Shown here piece after piece: positions 13,681 to 24,038 of a stretch of 64,000 nt of DNA; the first letter of the stretch is position 1, and every line of letters starts with the position of its first letter. A program made the translations under genes and the position numbers. The stretch covers positions 372,001-436,000 of the forward strand of contig OY821789.1 of assembly GCA_963682175.1 (NCBI GenBank), given 5' to 3'. Under the pieces are notes generated by a model. It saw only the letters and a program-made list of their open reading frames with translations, was not told where the DNA came from and made no database searches. The DNA is from Triglochin maritima (Eukaryota; Streptophyta; Magnoliopsida; Alismatales; Juncaginaceae).

Positions 13681-14557
13681 AAACCTGGTCTACAGAAGTA
13701 TATATCCCTTCTCTGGTGCACAATGCTCATCTCTAGAACAAATACACAATCCCTCCAGAGCACAACCTTTTCCCTCCACCACAACTACACTCTTCCCGTT
13801 CAAACCCAGAACCGCATCCGTCCAATCCGAAGAGAACAACCCTTCTGGAATGGATCATACTTGTGCATGACTTCAACAAACTTGTCGATTCTTGAAGACC
13901 CAAACTTGGTTTTGACACCCAAGAACCCTACGTTCCTATTCTTTCCCAAGTGTGGTAAACCGTTGTACTTGAACAAAGCCATCTGTTCTATCTCCTCCAT
14001 CACATCCTCGAAGAGTCTCGGGGAAGTTGGGTCATGGGGTCGGTAGTACATCATGTCGAACTCGAGACGGTCAGAGGTTTTGCCCGTGGAGTTGCGAACG
14101 AATCTCATGTTGAAGCCATTATATGTATCGACAGCACAAAGAGAATCGGGTTTTGCGTCTCGAAGCCTCTTGACGTCGGACATGAAGCCGGGGATTGAGG
14201 TGAGCGGAATGCTTATCGTTGTATGGTAGAAGAATTGACCTTAATTTGAGTCGTGGATCCCAACCGCATCCCATCAATACGTCGTCTCCATTTCTTCCAT
14301 TCAAGCATGATCCTGAATATATGTGAAATAACAGTACGTAGTATATAATTATATATGTTATAGCTAGCTAAGCTAGTCATGCATGCGACCTCGCTAAGAA
14401 ACCAATATCCATGTCTACTTGCAAATCACATGTTAATTACCTGATGCTTGCATGTCATTTGTCTTTCCCATTACCGGATAACCCGTCAAGTTACCACTCT
14501 TTTTATCGTTTTTCAAACCATATCCTAATTGAAGTAGAGCCGCAAGTGAAACTCGAA

Positions 14558-14763
14558 GGGTTATTTGCTTGGGTGCACCTCTGCGGATGCGTAATTAGGG
14601 ATTTGCACCCGGGTTTCGTCTATTTACTTGGGTGTACCTCTGGGGAGAATATAATTGTTTGGGTGCACTTATTCCGTCAATGGGTCCCATTCCGTAACCG
14701 AGCCCGTTACGTCCCGTTACCCTGTTACCCCCTTCATAACGCGTATCCCGTCCCCGTTACCCC
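14558..14763 (+). repeat. Left terminal inverted repeat of the MuDR-type element
   Basis: Pairs with 19807-20019. Both include GGATTTGCACCCGGGTTTCG and CATAACGCGTATCCCGTCCC. Divergence is concentrated around 14705-14735, where the right copy has extra bases. Confidence 0.9.
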
Positions 14764-15358
14764 AATTCCCCCTTCTCCCCAGATTACCCCAATTCCCGTT
14801 ACCCCAATTCCAAACCTAAGACCTTATGTCGGCCTCTCCCCCCTTCTTCCGTCCTCTCATCTCAGCCTATAAACCCTAACCCTAAATTCTGCCCCCAGCC
14901 TGTAAACCCTAACCCTAAATTCATCGCCCGACGAAATTGCCCCATCTGAAATCCTCAATCAGAAGAAGCCCCAAATCGATCGTCAAGGTGGTGAAAGCTT
15001 GCTAGAACTGCGAAATGGAGGTGATCGTTCGACGTGCATTCATGATCTAACATCGGAGGGTGCTTACGAAGGCAATGGTTGGAACAAGGAGTGGTCTCGT
15101 AGGCAAAAGACGCCAGTAAGCAAACCTATTCTTCTTGTGTATATTTGTTTACATGTTGTTTAATAACTTCACTATGTTTGCATGATTCGTGGGTACGAGC
15201 AGTGATTATTGTTTCTTAGTTTGCTTGCATGTTCTTTTTCCTAATTTATGTCCAGTAGTAGCATGATTCCTGATTACTTGATTCCTTTGTTTATTTGTTT
15301 GCATGTTGTTCATGATTCCTGTTTGATTGTGTTTGCATGTTGGGCTTGTTTGTGCATT

Positions 15359-18167
15359 CAGTGGGCAGGATTTAAGTGGTAGCCTTAATGTCAGACTACA
15401 CTGTGGTGGTACATGGGTTAGGAACAAGGGTAGGGTAAGAGCTGTTGGTTTTGAAGAGGTGGCATCAATGTTAGTTGTTGAAGATTTGACAGTGGAAATG
15501 TTAAGGTCTTGGGTTTGCAATGTAAAGAAGTGGAGTTTAAGTGACTGTGTTGAGTTAAAGTATATGATTCCCAACAATGTTAGGAAAGATTTCAGAGATG
15601 TAGTTGTTGATGCAGACATAGGGAATGTTCTTAGATTTCCTAACCCCAAACATGAGTTGCACATCTACTGTAACTTAAGCAGTAAAGAGATAGTAGGAAG
15701 TGGTGTTGCAAGTGTAGGCTCACAACCTCAACCCGAAGCACTGATGGAAGGTCAGCCTCAAAGTTGTGATCTGTAGGATAGTGTAGGGTCAAAACCTCAA
15801 CCACTTTTCCAATATGACCCTCCACCTTGTGATTTCCAAGCAAGTTACACACTACCATGTCATTCTGAACCTACTGAAATAGCCACTTTACCTCAGAACA
15901 ACACCCAAGTAAGGATGCATGTCTTGGAGGAGTCACAACCCGCCATAGAGGAGGAGGGATGCAGTGGTAGTAGTGATTCAAATCCTGATTATATGCAGTC
16001 TAATGATGATTATGGAGATTCTGATGACTGTGATATTGATTTTGAGGAGGAACCAGATGGTTGTATGGATTTTGGGATTGTTCATGATGATCCTATGCAT
16101 ATGTTTGTGGACCCTTCCAATCCAGAAATAGCTGTTAAGAAGAAGTTTCCCAATGTACAATCTTTTAGGATGGCCTTGATAACTCACTGCATTTTGAGTG
16201 AATGTGAGATTACATATTTAAAAAGCCAGCCAGATAGAGTGACAGCTAGATGTAAGGACACAAATTGTAAGTGGAGAATCCATGCATGAAGGTTAAGTGA
16301 TGGTAGAGCTTTTGAGATAAAGACCCTCAGGCTGCCACATTCTTGTTCATCAGTTAACATGTGTGCCTCTAAGATGGCCACTAAGAATTGGATTGCTCAT
16401 CAATGCCTACAGTTGCTTAGCCAAGATGATAGAGTCACTGTGAAGAGTATTACTGATCAGTTGAAAAGCAAATATCATCTAAGGCTACCATATCACAGAG
16501 TTTGGAGGGGTAGACAGATTGCAATTAGAAACCTATGGGGATGTGAGGAGCAACAATATCAATGGATGACATCTTTCCTTGCAGAGTTAGAGAGAACAAA
16601 CCAGAATAGTGTGATTAAGTATGAAGTTAAAGCTACAGATGGTTCATTCCTTAGAGTTTTTGTGTGCCTTAGGGGTTCTAGAGAAGGGTTTGTGAATGGT
16701 TGTAGACCACTGATTGGATTAGATGGATGTCATCTTAAGGGCAAGTACAAAGGCACTCTTCTAACAGCCACTTCAGTTGACGGGAACCACCAACTATTCC
16801 CAATAGCATTTGCAGTGGTAGACTCTCAGAATTATGAAAACTGGAAGTGATTTCTAGAATTGCTCAAGGTGGGGTTGGTCACAGAAATGGATTAGTCTTG
16901 ATAAGTGATAGGTGTAAGGGATTGGAGGAGGGAGTGTCTGAGGTGTTTGGTGGATGTGAGCACAGAGCTTGTGCCAGACATCTCTACCAAAACTTCCAAA
17001 AGAAGTTTAAAAGTGCTTTGTTGTTATCTTTGATGTGGGATGCTGCCTGTGCTTACACAGTCAATGAGTTTAGTGCAAAGATGCAGACCATAAGAGATGT
17101 GGATGATGCAGCTCACGAATGGTTGGTTAGAGTTGAAAGCAATGACAGAATATGGAGTAGAAGTCAATTTGGTTGTGTGGCAAAGTCAGATTATATAACC
17201 AACAATTGTAGTGAATCCTTCAACAACTATATAAGAGAAGTCAGACACTTGCCCATTGTAACTATGTTGGACACCCTAAGGCAAAAGTTGATGGAAACAA
17301 TGTACAAAAGACAAGAAGAGAGTAGAGAGTGGACAGACCCCCTAGTTCCTAAGGCAAAGTTGTTGGTTGGTGCCTTGTCTAGAGAATTGGGGGACTTCAC
17401 TGTTCTAAGGTGTCCTGATTCAAGAGTTGAGGTATCAACCTCATCAAGAAGGTGGGTTGTTGATTTGAATGAGATGACTTGTAGTTGCAGAGTGTGGCAG
17501 TTGACAGGGCTGCCATGTAGGCATGCAGCTGCTTTTATTGGTACTATAAGAGGGGTTGTGTGGGAGGATTACATTAGTGAGTGGTTCACTAAGGCAGCAT
17601 ACATCAGAGCTTATGAATCAGGCATCCACCCGATGACAGATAGAAGTGAGTGGCAACTAGTGGAAGGTCCTTCAATCATGCCTCCTGCTGTGAAGAGACC
17701 AGCTGGTAGACCAAAGATGAAGAGATATAAGGGGTCAATGGATCTGGGTGGAAGTAACAACAAAAGGAAGTGTAAAAGGTGTGGTTTGTCGGGCCACCAT
17801 GCAAGAAGATGTAAGGAACCAATAGTGTCCCAAACAAACCAAGAGGACATCCCAAGGTATATAATCTGTTGCATTTAATTTCTAATGTTGAGTCATTTAC
17901 TGAAGTTGTATGTTATCTACTAGTGTTGTCTCCTGAATTTGCAGGAACACTCAAACCAAGAAGAGGAAAAGAGCCACCAAATCAAAGAAGTCTAAAGAAG
18001 CCTCAAAGCAGCATGAACAAGAGGAAGGAGTTTCTGTTGATCTCCAATCCAACCAAAGTAGTCAAGGAATACAATCACCATATGGGTCAATGCTGAACCT
18101 ATTGGAGTCAGTGAGCACTGGTGGGATAGGCAAGATGGTCGACTTACAGTGGCCAAGTTTCAATTAG
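15359..18167 (+). pseudogene. MURA-like transposase of the MuDR-type element, interrupted
   Basis: One frame runs from about 15359 through the N-terminal and acidic regions to the catalytic core. It is interrupted by in-frame stops at 15774-15776 (TAG), 16287-16289 (TGA) and 16848-16850 (TGA, where the family has Trp after ENWK). A frameshift near 16885 then moves the rest into another frame. The core shows GLDGCHLKGKYKGTLLTAT and FPIAFAVVDSQNYENW, then LISDRCKGLEEGV with CARHLYQNF. The C-terminus has a SWIM zinc finger (CSCRVWQLTGLPCRHA) and a zinc knuckle (CKRCGLSGHHARRC). A last intron (17857-17944) leads to a Lys-rich final exon ending at 18167. A non-coding first exon probably lies near 14995-15110. 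The two TGA stops fit C-to-T decay at CGA or G-to-A at TGG. Confidence 0.88.
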
Positions 18168-19024
18168 CAATTAAGAATTGAATGACATTATTGTAGGATT
18201 TGAAAGTAATGGTTGAATGCTTGTAACAAATTATGTTTGTGCAAACTACGATAGTTGAGTTGTTGATTATCAAAATTCTCTATTTTAGCCAACTGAAATT
18301 TAAAGTTTCGAGGATTTTCAGGGTAACAATTCTGTGGTTGCATTTTTGTACATGCTTTTAAAAACATGTCATCTAATAGTGTATTTCTTCTTGGATAATG
18401 TATGCCGTAAACAACAGCTCTTAGGAGGAGATAGAAACATAAAATGCAACAATGTTTGTAAACATATATATTGTTGTCTCTATGTAATTCACTTTTACAG
18501 AGAATACAAAAGAAACCATATTGAACATAATCTGTTAAGCTAAAACTGTGTAAGTGAACTCTATAAGCTAAAACTTTGTACCTTCATCACAGGAATATCA
18601 CAGCAGCATAACAGAAAAATGGAGTGCAACTATAAATACAAGCAACCCAAAATCATATCCCAAACCATTATTCACAAACATCATCACAACAGCACGTCTT
18701 GGAAACATCTTTGTTGCCTCCAGGATTCTAGAGACCACTGATAACATGCAGTATAACATACAGTATGACTAACACATGCAGTATGACAAACCAGACATCC
18801 CTCAAACGACAGTTAAAATTTTCACTTAAAATTACACACAGTTAATATTGCCAAGAAGGTTTCGTTTGGAATTCTACTAACCAAACTTTCACTTAAAACA
18901 CAAACCAAAACATACACACATACACTAAACATAGGATAACATGTACCTATACATACAATAACCTGAACTGAATTAGCCACTTCATGTACCTATACATATA
19001 ACCAAAACATACAATAAAATAAAC

Positions 19025-19729
19025 CTAAATCAGCCACTTCAAAGCCATCCCAATGACGACCACCACGCAGACGTTTATCACCATGTCGACCTTCTTCATG
19101 AAAACCTTTGTTTCAGCGATGAAGACCTACATATCACGAACTTTGGCCCTCAACTCCAACAAAAGCAAGTTAATTTCCTCCACACGAGCTTTCAACTCCT
19201 CCACCTTCCTATCCACTGAAGCATATTTCTCCAACATAGCGTCATGGAACCTCTCAACATGTGTTCTTACGTCCACCGCCGCTCCTTCGTTGCTATCAAT
19301 CCAATGAAAATATTCACATTTTTTTGCGTTCGGGCTCCTGAACATTCCATCGAACACTTGGTATACACATACATTATACATTATACACATCCAATTGACT
19401 CGGTATTTTTAACATACCTTCCAGTAGTTTGGACAACGGAAGAAGCACCGCCCGTACGATCACTCTCTCCTTGAGGTGTACACTCTTGATGGCACCCCAC
19501 AACTGCAGAACGGTATAACACCTACCGACATGTCGGAGGCGTATGGGGTAGTCGATGTCTCCGACGGATAAGGGGTGTGCCCGGTGGTGTTCGATAGTTG
19601 GTCGTTGCTAACAGTGTGGTTGGGGTTGGATGTAGACTTCGAAATGAGATCCACAAAGACTCGGTTGGACGTGGAGTGAGATCTTCTGTTGGACGTGGAG
19701 TCGGAGGTAAAATCACCAAAACCGACCAT
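19025..19729 (-). pseudogene. GRF-type zinc-finger protein carried by the MuDR-type element
   Basis: Minus-strand frame from ATG 19729. It has an Asn/Ser/Thr-rich N-terminus, then FCSCGVPSRVYTSRRE, an in-frame TGA, and SYGRCFFRCPNYW. After a probable intron come NAKKCEYFHWIDS, a heptad-like coiled coil (VEELKARVEEINLLLLELRA), a TAG stop at 19127, and a hydrophobic tail (VINVCVVVVIGMALKWLI). The CxCG...RCPNYW...KKCEYFHW spacing is that of a GRF zinc finger. The coiled coil plus C-terminal membrane tail matches plant At4g04775-like small proteins. Position and convergent orientation are those of the second gene in a MuDR element. The frames before and after the intron do not join cleanly, so it is counted as broken. 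Confidence 0.7.
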
Positions 19730-21426
19730 TTTTCCGTCTTGCTGGGGAGGTGAGATGAGAGGACGGAAGAAGGGGGAGATGGCGAGAAGGGGGAGAAGGG
19801 GGAGAAGGGGTAACGGGGACGGGATACGCGTTATGAAGGGGCTGTTTAACGAGACAGCCTAACGGGGTAACCGGCTCGATTACGGAATGGGACCCATTGA
19901 CGGAATAAGTGCACCCAAGCAATTATATTCTCCCCAGAGGTGCACCCAAGTAAATAGACGAAACCCGGGTGCAAATCCCTAATTACGCATCCGCAGAGGT
20001 GCACCCAAGCAAATAACCCAAACTCGAATCCACTCCAGTCCACTGAAGAGTCACTGAATATCTTTGCAATTAAAACAAAAACACTCAAATCCACGGTAAA
20101 AAAATCTCGAGACAAAATTCATAGTAGAAATTCATGATTAACATTAAAAATACTCATAGTAGACGTCAAAATCCTAAGATCTGCAACAAAAATGTAGAGA
20201 CGAACTTGTTTCGTCGGAAAACATTGAAATCAACATCAAAACCTTAGAGATGAACCTAACAAGAACTAAAACATTTACGACCACCACCGAATCACTCGAA
20301 TTGGCAACGAGAAGACGGCAGCGAGGAGGAAGCGTTAGGGTTTCGGAGGGCTAGGAGGAGGTGTTGTGAGGGTTTGGAAGATTTGGGTTTGGTAAAGGAA
20401 TAATTAGATAAAGTAATTAGGTCTGGATAGTGTAATCGGGTAATTGGATAGAGTTATCGGGTCTCGAGCGAGAATTAAGTGAGCAAGTTCTACTTGTACT
20501 CAACTTGTTTAGTACATCGAGCGTATTTTTTTTGCTCGTGTTTGACTTGTTACTAACCGAATTGAGTCACGATTTGAGCAAAATCGAGCGGTCTAACAAT
20601 CCGAACAGTCCTAACTGAGTGGGATGCCTTATAAATAAATAAATAAATATGTTATATATTCAGCTTAATTTAATTACCTTTGAAATAGCACCAAGAACGC
20701 CCAAGGAGACCTTGGCAGCTAGGAGGTCTGGATCACCTTCTCGGAGGTGGACAATCCTGGCGCTACCACCCTTGACCGGCACAACCATCGTCATGTTGAC
20801 GATGTACTCGTGCACGGCCGACCCTTTTCCGAACAATGAGCTCCCATGTGCTCCGGTGGCGAGCAATCCACCTAGTGACAAACCCGTCCAATACGGCGGC
20901 GAAGATTGCAAAGCAAGCCCATGTGATGCGACAGCTTTGAGAAGCTCTTGGAGAGTGATACCGGACTCCACGGTCATCCTACGACGGATGGTGTCAACAT
21001 CGACCACCTTGTTGAAGAACAAAGTGCTTATTGCCAAGCCTTGTCCACCGGCACCGGGACAACACAGTTTGGATGTGTTGTGGGCATATTTGGTCACCAC
21101 TTTCATATGTTGATGCCGCTTTGAGACGGCAGAGACTACTTCCACCAACTCCGCTTCGTTAGAAGGATATACCACCTCCGCAACCTTGCATGTGCTCCGA
21201 TCTACAAAATTCGAATAGGTGTTTCTCACTACACATTCGGTGTTGCCGGAGGAACATGTCACCACCGCCTCCGGTGGGGAACCATCAACTACTATTAAGG
21301 TTCTTGTTGTTGTCATTACCAAAGCCAAAGATAGTAGGAGAACATGGAATGAACCCATCAAATTTCCAAACTACGCTGTTAGTTTCGATGTCTTTAATTT
21401 GCAATATATATATATATATATATATA

Positions 21427-21616
21427 TTCTCTAGTGATCCCAGAACCTAATTTTTCGAAATTAAGTCTCCACAATTTTCATCACTCATTTCAAATTGTAA
21501 GGTAGATTAAGAAAAAAACGGTTATACTAATAATGGTAAGACTAACTGTAAATAAGATCCAATGGTGAGATTGTAGGGGGCTTAAACTAAATTTGATGAG
21601 CTCACTAGAACTTGAC

Positions 21617-21622
<6 letters not shown>
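21427..21622 (+). mobile_element. Micron-like (TA)n-flanked element, copy 1
   Basis: About 195-bp unit beginning TTCTCTAGTGA and ending CTCACTAGAACTTGAC, with (TA)n tracts on both sides. The interior contains CATTTCAAATTGTAAGGTAG and AAGATCCAATGGTGAGATTG, shared with four other copies. It lies just upstream of the GULLO copy A start. Confidence 0.75.
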
Positions 21623-21671
<49 letters not shown>

Positions 21672-21724
21672 TACTTTCAAAGTAAACAAGTGCATGACGG
21701 GACCATGAACAACTACACATTATT

Positions 21725-21905
21725 TCATTGAAAAATATGTTAGAAAGAAGGTTGAATGCCAGAATTACGACGAAGGTTCAATAAACCGACCCAGAAGCAT
21801 TATATCTATATAATATTATCATTGAAAAATATGTTAGAAAGAAGGTTGAATGCCAGAATTATGATGAAGGTTCGATAAACCGACCCAGAAGTATTATATC
21901 GATAA
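21725..21905 (+). repeat. Tandem duplication of about 92 bp
   Basis: Two adjacent copies start at CATTGAAAAATATGTTAGAA and end in CGACCCAGAAG(C/T)ATTATATC. They sit between Micron-like copies 1 and 2. Outer inverted arms (CACATACTTTCAAAG near 21668 and its complement near 21930) also flank them. Confidence 0.75.
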
Positions 21906-21952
21906 ACCGTCATGCACCTACTTCCTTTGAAAGTATGTGATATATATATATA

Positions 21953-22113
21953 GGGTCAAGCTCCAGTGAGCCGATGACTCATCAAATTTAGTTTAAACCT
22001 CCTACAATCTCGTCATTGAATCTTATTTACAGTTAATCTCACTATTCATTAACATAACCGTTTTTTTCTTAATCTACCTTACAATTTGAAATCAGTGGTG
22101 AATATTGTGAGGG

Positions 22114-22118
<5 letters not shown>
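21953..22118 (-). mobile_element. Micron-like element, copy 2 (inverted)
   Basis: Reverse-complement copy of the 21427-21622 unit, beginning GGGTCAAGCTCCAGTGAGC and running into the long (TA)n tract at 22119-22195. With copy 1 it forms a large inverted repeat around the tandem duplication. Confidence 0.75.

Positions 22119-22195
<77 letters not shown>
22119..22195. repeat. (TA)n microsatellite, about 38 units
   Basis: Uninterrupted TA dinucleotides. Other long TA tracts in the window are 21613-21659, 27915-27948, 28132-28151, 29834-29861, 44485-44531, 58611-58650 and 58823-58859. Most border Micron-like elements. Confidence 0.95.
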
Positions 22196-22196
<1 letters not shown>

Positions 22197-22199
22197 AAC

Positions 22200-23047
22200 T
22201 TGCTAGCCATGTATGAACTAATAGTCATGGTTGGTGAGTTAAATATTTTAAGATTTGTTCTTAGTTCACAAAATCCTAGCTGCCTGGCCCACTACTTCAC
22301 AATCAATTATATATTTCCTTAGCGCGCATTACGCGATTGGTGATCCGCCATTTAACTTAATTTACTAAGAAATTTCTACGTATATCAGATCAAAGTTGAC
22401 TTTTGAGGTATCAATCATTTATTGATTCGATTAAAAACCTCAATCTCGATCAGCTTCGGCTCTCTACAACGTATAGCTATGTTGACACAAAAAAATATAC
22501 ATCTCAAATCAAAATAATTTTTCTAGTAATCGTCGACCAATTGTCATCCCAGTTTAGTAGAAATTGGAACTCTATCGAGATGAGACTAAGCAACAACATC
22601 AAAATGAACATTATGGAATTATTAATCTCTTGATTTATGTTTATTAGATTGGACATGGAAATATAGTCAAAACATTAAGACATGGAAATATAGTCAAGAC
22701 ATTAAGACATGAAAATGAAAATTTTCCATTAAATAACAATCAAATAAAATTTGGAATCTTAAGCCACGTAGCATGAGGAAGGAAAGATGTGTAGTACTCT
22801 CTGATTTTCAAAAAAAAACAAAAAAAAGGGGAGGAGAAAAAGTCATGCACGTTCATGCATATCTTCCACCTCATACCCACGTCTAACACAACCATACCGA
22901 TGACCATACGTCTCCCATACTCCACCGGATAACATACAACGTTGACAACAATTCGGCGACTCCGGCTTCGTCAACAACTCCGGCAGGTGTAATATTAGCA
23001 CCGGCGATTGTTTCACTTTAAATAAAAGAAGTAATAATAAAATACAA
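22200..23047. other. Intergenic, no gene recognised
   Basis: AT-rich. A duplicated word GACATGGAAATATAGTCAA occurs near 22653 and 22680. A Cys-containing minus-strand frame (22843-23166) runs into the downstream tandem repeats and matches no family I recognise. Confidence 0.4.
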
Positions 23048-23317
23048 TCATTTCGGCCACTTTCCTTTTGAGGAATTGTACCCGGGTGGTTGCCAAACAC
23101 GATTATTCCGGTCACTTTCCTTTTGAGGAATTGTACCCGGATAATCGTTCGATTTACCGAATACAATCATTCCGGCCACTTTCCTTTTGAGGAATTGTAC
23201 CCGGGTGGTTGTCAAACATGGTTATTCCGGCCACTTTCCTTTTGAGGAATTGTACCCGGATAATCGTCTCTTATACGTCATTCCGGCCACTTTCCTTTTG
23301 AGGAATTGTACCCGGAT
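23048..23317 (+). repeat. Minisatellite with alternating higher-order structure, 5 copies
   Basis: Five copies of a 36-37-bp core (CGGCCACTTTCCTTTTGAGG, then AATTGTACCCGG) start near 23048, 23105, 23168, 23225 and 23280. Spacers alternate between a GTGGTTG(C/T)CAAACA type and an ATAATCGT type, so the true period is a dimer of about 120 bp. Confidence 0.9.
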
Positions 23318-23705
23318 TGGTGTTCATATTTTTGGCAAAAAAAAAAGGAGACGCTGGAAGGCTGTCGAAATTTAGCCAGGAAAATGACAAACACTCGAAC
23401 CGAATAATAAATAATAAAAAAAACGGTTCCATGTTTAGTCTAACATTAATTAATCAAAACCACATCACAGGCACGTTGTAACACTGCCTAAATTGCACAA
23501 GGATTTATGGCCTTTACAATTAAATCGGGTGGAATGATTAAGAATTGTATACGTTTGGTTTAATGGTTGGCCTAAGGTAAACACTTCAGGAAACCTTTCC
23601 GGAAAGCCACAAAAGTAATTAAAAAGCAAGATTATAATCAACTCACAACATCCAACAATAAGAACCAACATATTACTATTAATTACTATTATTAATTAAT
23701 CAGAC

Positions 23706-24038
23706 ATGTCTGATTCGGTGGTCGAAGGAAGCGGTGTTGACGTTGATCGTGATTGGGTAGAAGAGATGGTGGTCCCTTCGAGTGACATTCATGTCGATAA
23801 TGACAACCAAATCGCGATCGCTTTCGAGGGTGGCCGTCGTGTTTTCGATAACGTTTCCAAGGAAAAGATTCAATCTATTCTCAACCTCTTGGAAGGTCAT
23901 GAAGTTCCAAATGATGAACCCGCAAAGCCATCAACCACAAATGGTCATGCCCAGCAGTTGTTATGTCACAGAGAACTTGCTGAGATAAGGCGTGGACAGA
24001 GAGAAGTTCCAAAGAAGAATGATAAAATAATACAATGA
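23706..24038 (+). CDS. Small TIFY/ZML-like open frame (110 aa), possible gene fragment
   Basis: Intact single-exon frame with an acidic N-terminus. Residues about 36-67 (IAIAFEGGRRVFDNVSKEKI, then QSILNLLEGHEVP) resemble the TIFY region of ZIM/ZML GATA-type factors, with the same FxG...VFD.V..EK.Q..L.LL.G spacing. The core TIFY residues are not exact. The tail (RELAEIRRGQREVPKKN) is basic and could correspond to the start of a CCT-like region. There is no GATA zinc finger. It might be a short gene, a truncated ZML copy or a chance frame. The nearby minisatellite suggests a rearranged context. Confidence 0.4.
   Translation: MSDSVVEGSGVDVDRDWVEEMVVPSSDIHVDNDNQIAIAFEGGRRVFDNVSKEKIQSILNLLEGHEVPNDEPAKPSTTNGHAQQLLCHRELAEIRRGQREVPKKNDKIIQ

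Larger units (their letters stand above)
14558..20019 (+). mobile_element. MuDR-type Mutator-like element, 5.46 kb, in GULLO exon 3
   Basis: The termini are long inverted repeats: 14558-14763 and 19807-20019 both begin GGGTTATTTGCTTGGGTGCA and are nearly identical over the first about 160 bp. The element is bounded by a perfect 9-bp duplication AAACTCGAA (14549-14557 and 20020-20028), diagnostic for Mutator-like elements. It holds a plus-strand transposase pseudogene and a converging minus-strand GRF zinc-finger pseudogene. The similarity of the two ends points to a fairly recent insertion, although both genes have since, or already, acquired stops. Confidence 0.93.
11585..21361 (-). pseudogene. 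L-gulonolactone-oxidase-like gene, copy A, broken by two insertions
   Basis: Exon 1 (20678-21361, donor GTAATT) is open for 228 codons. It has a signal peptide (MMGSFHVLLLSLALVM), the FAD-binding stretch TGAHGSSLFGKGSAVHEYI, and ends ...LGVLGAISK, as in plant GULLO proteins. Exon 2 is not found: 20130-20677 is unrelated AT-rich sequence. Exon 3 is split by a Mutator-like element: its 3' part is 14441-14557 (LQLGYGL..TGYPVMG), its 5' part is about 20029-20075 on the other side. Exon 4 (from 14313) encodes FDMMYYRPHDPTSPRLFEDV and EEIEQMALFKYNGLPHLGKN. It carries frameshifts near 14240 and 13830 and a short insertion near 13695, and is cut at 13681 by a solo LTR, its tail resuming at 11603. GULLO enzymes are secreted flavoprotein oxidases linked to ascorbate synthesis. 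This copy cannot make one. Confidence 0.85.

Noticed and set aside
14877..14921. Interstitial telomeric repeat
   Set aside because: Only two CCCTAAC-type units per copy; better read as telo-box promoter elements in the transposon.
22086..22322. Frame encoding a long Tyr-Ile repeat
   Set aside because: Direct translation of a (TA)n microsatellite.
22843..23166. Cys-rich minus-strand frame that could be a secreted peptide
   Set aside because: Half of it translates the minisatellite and the Cys pattern matches no family I can name. No acceptable start or signal peptide.
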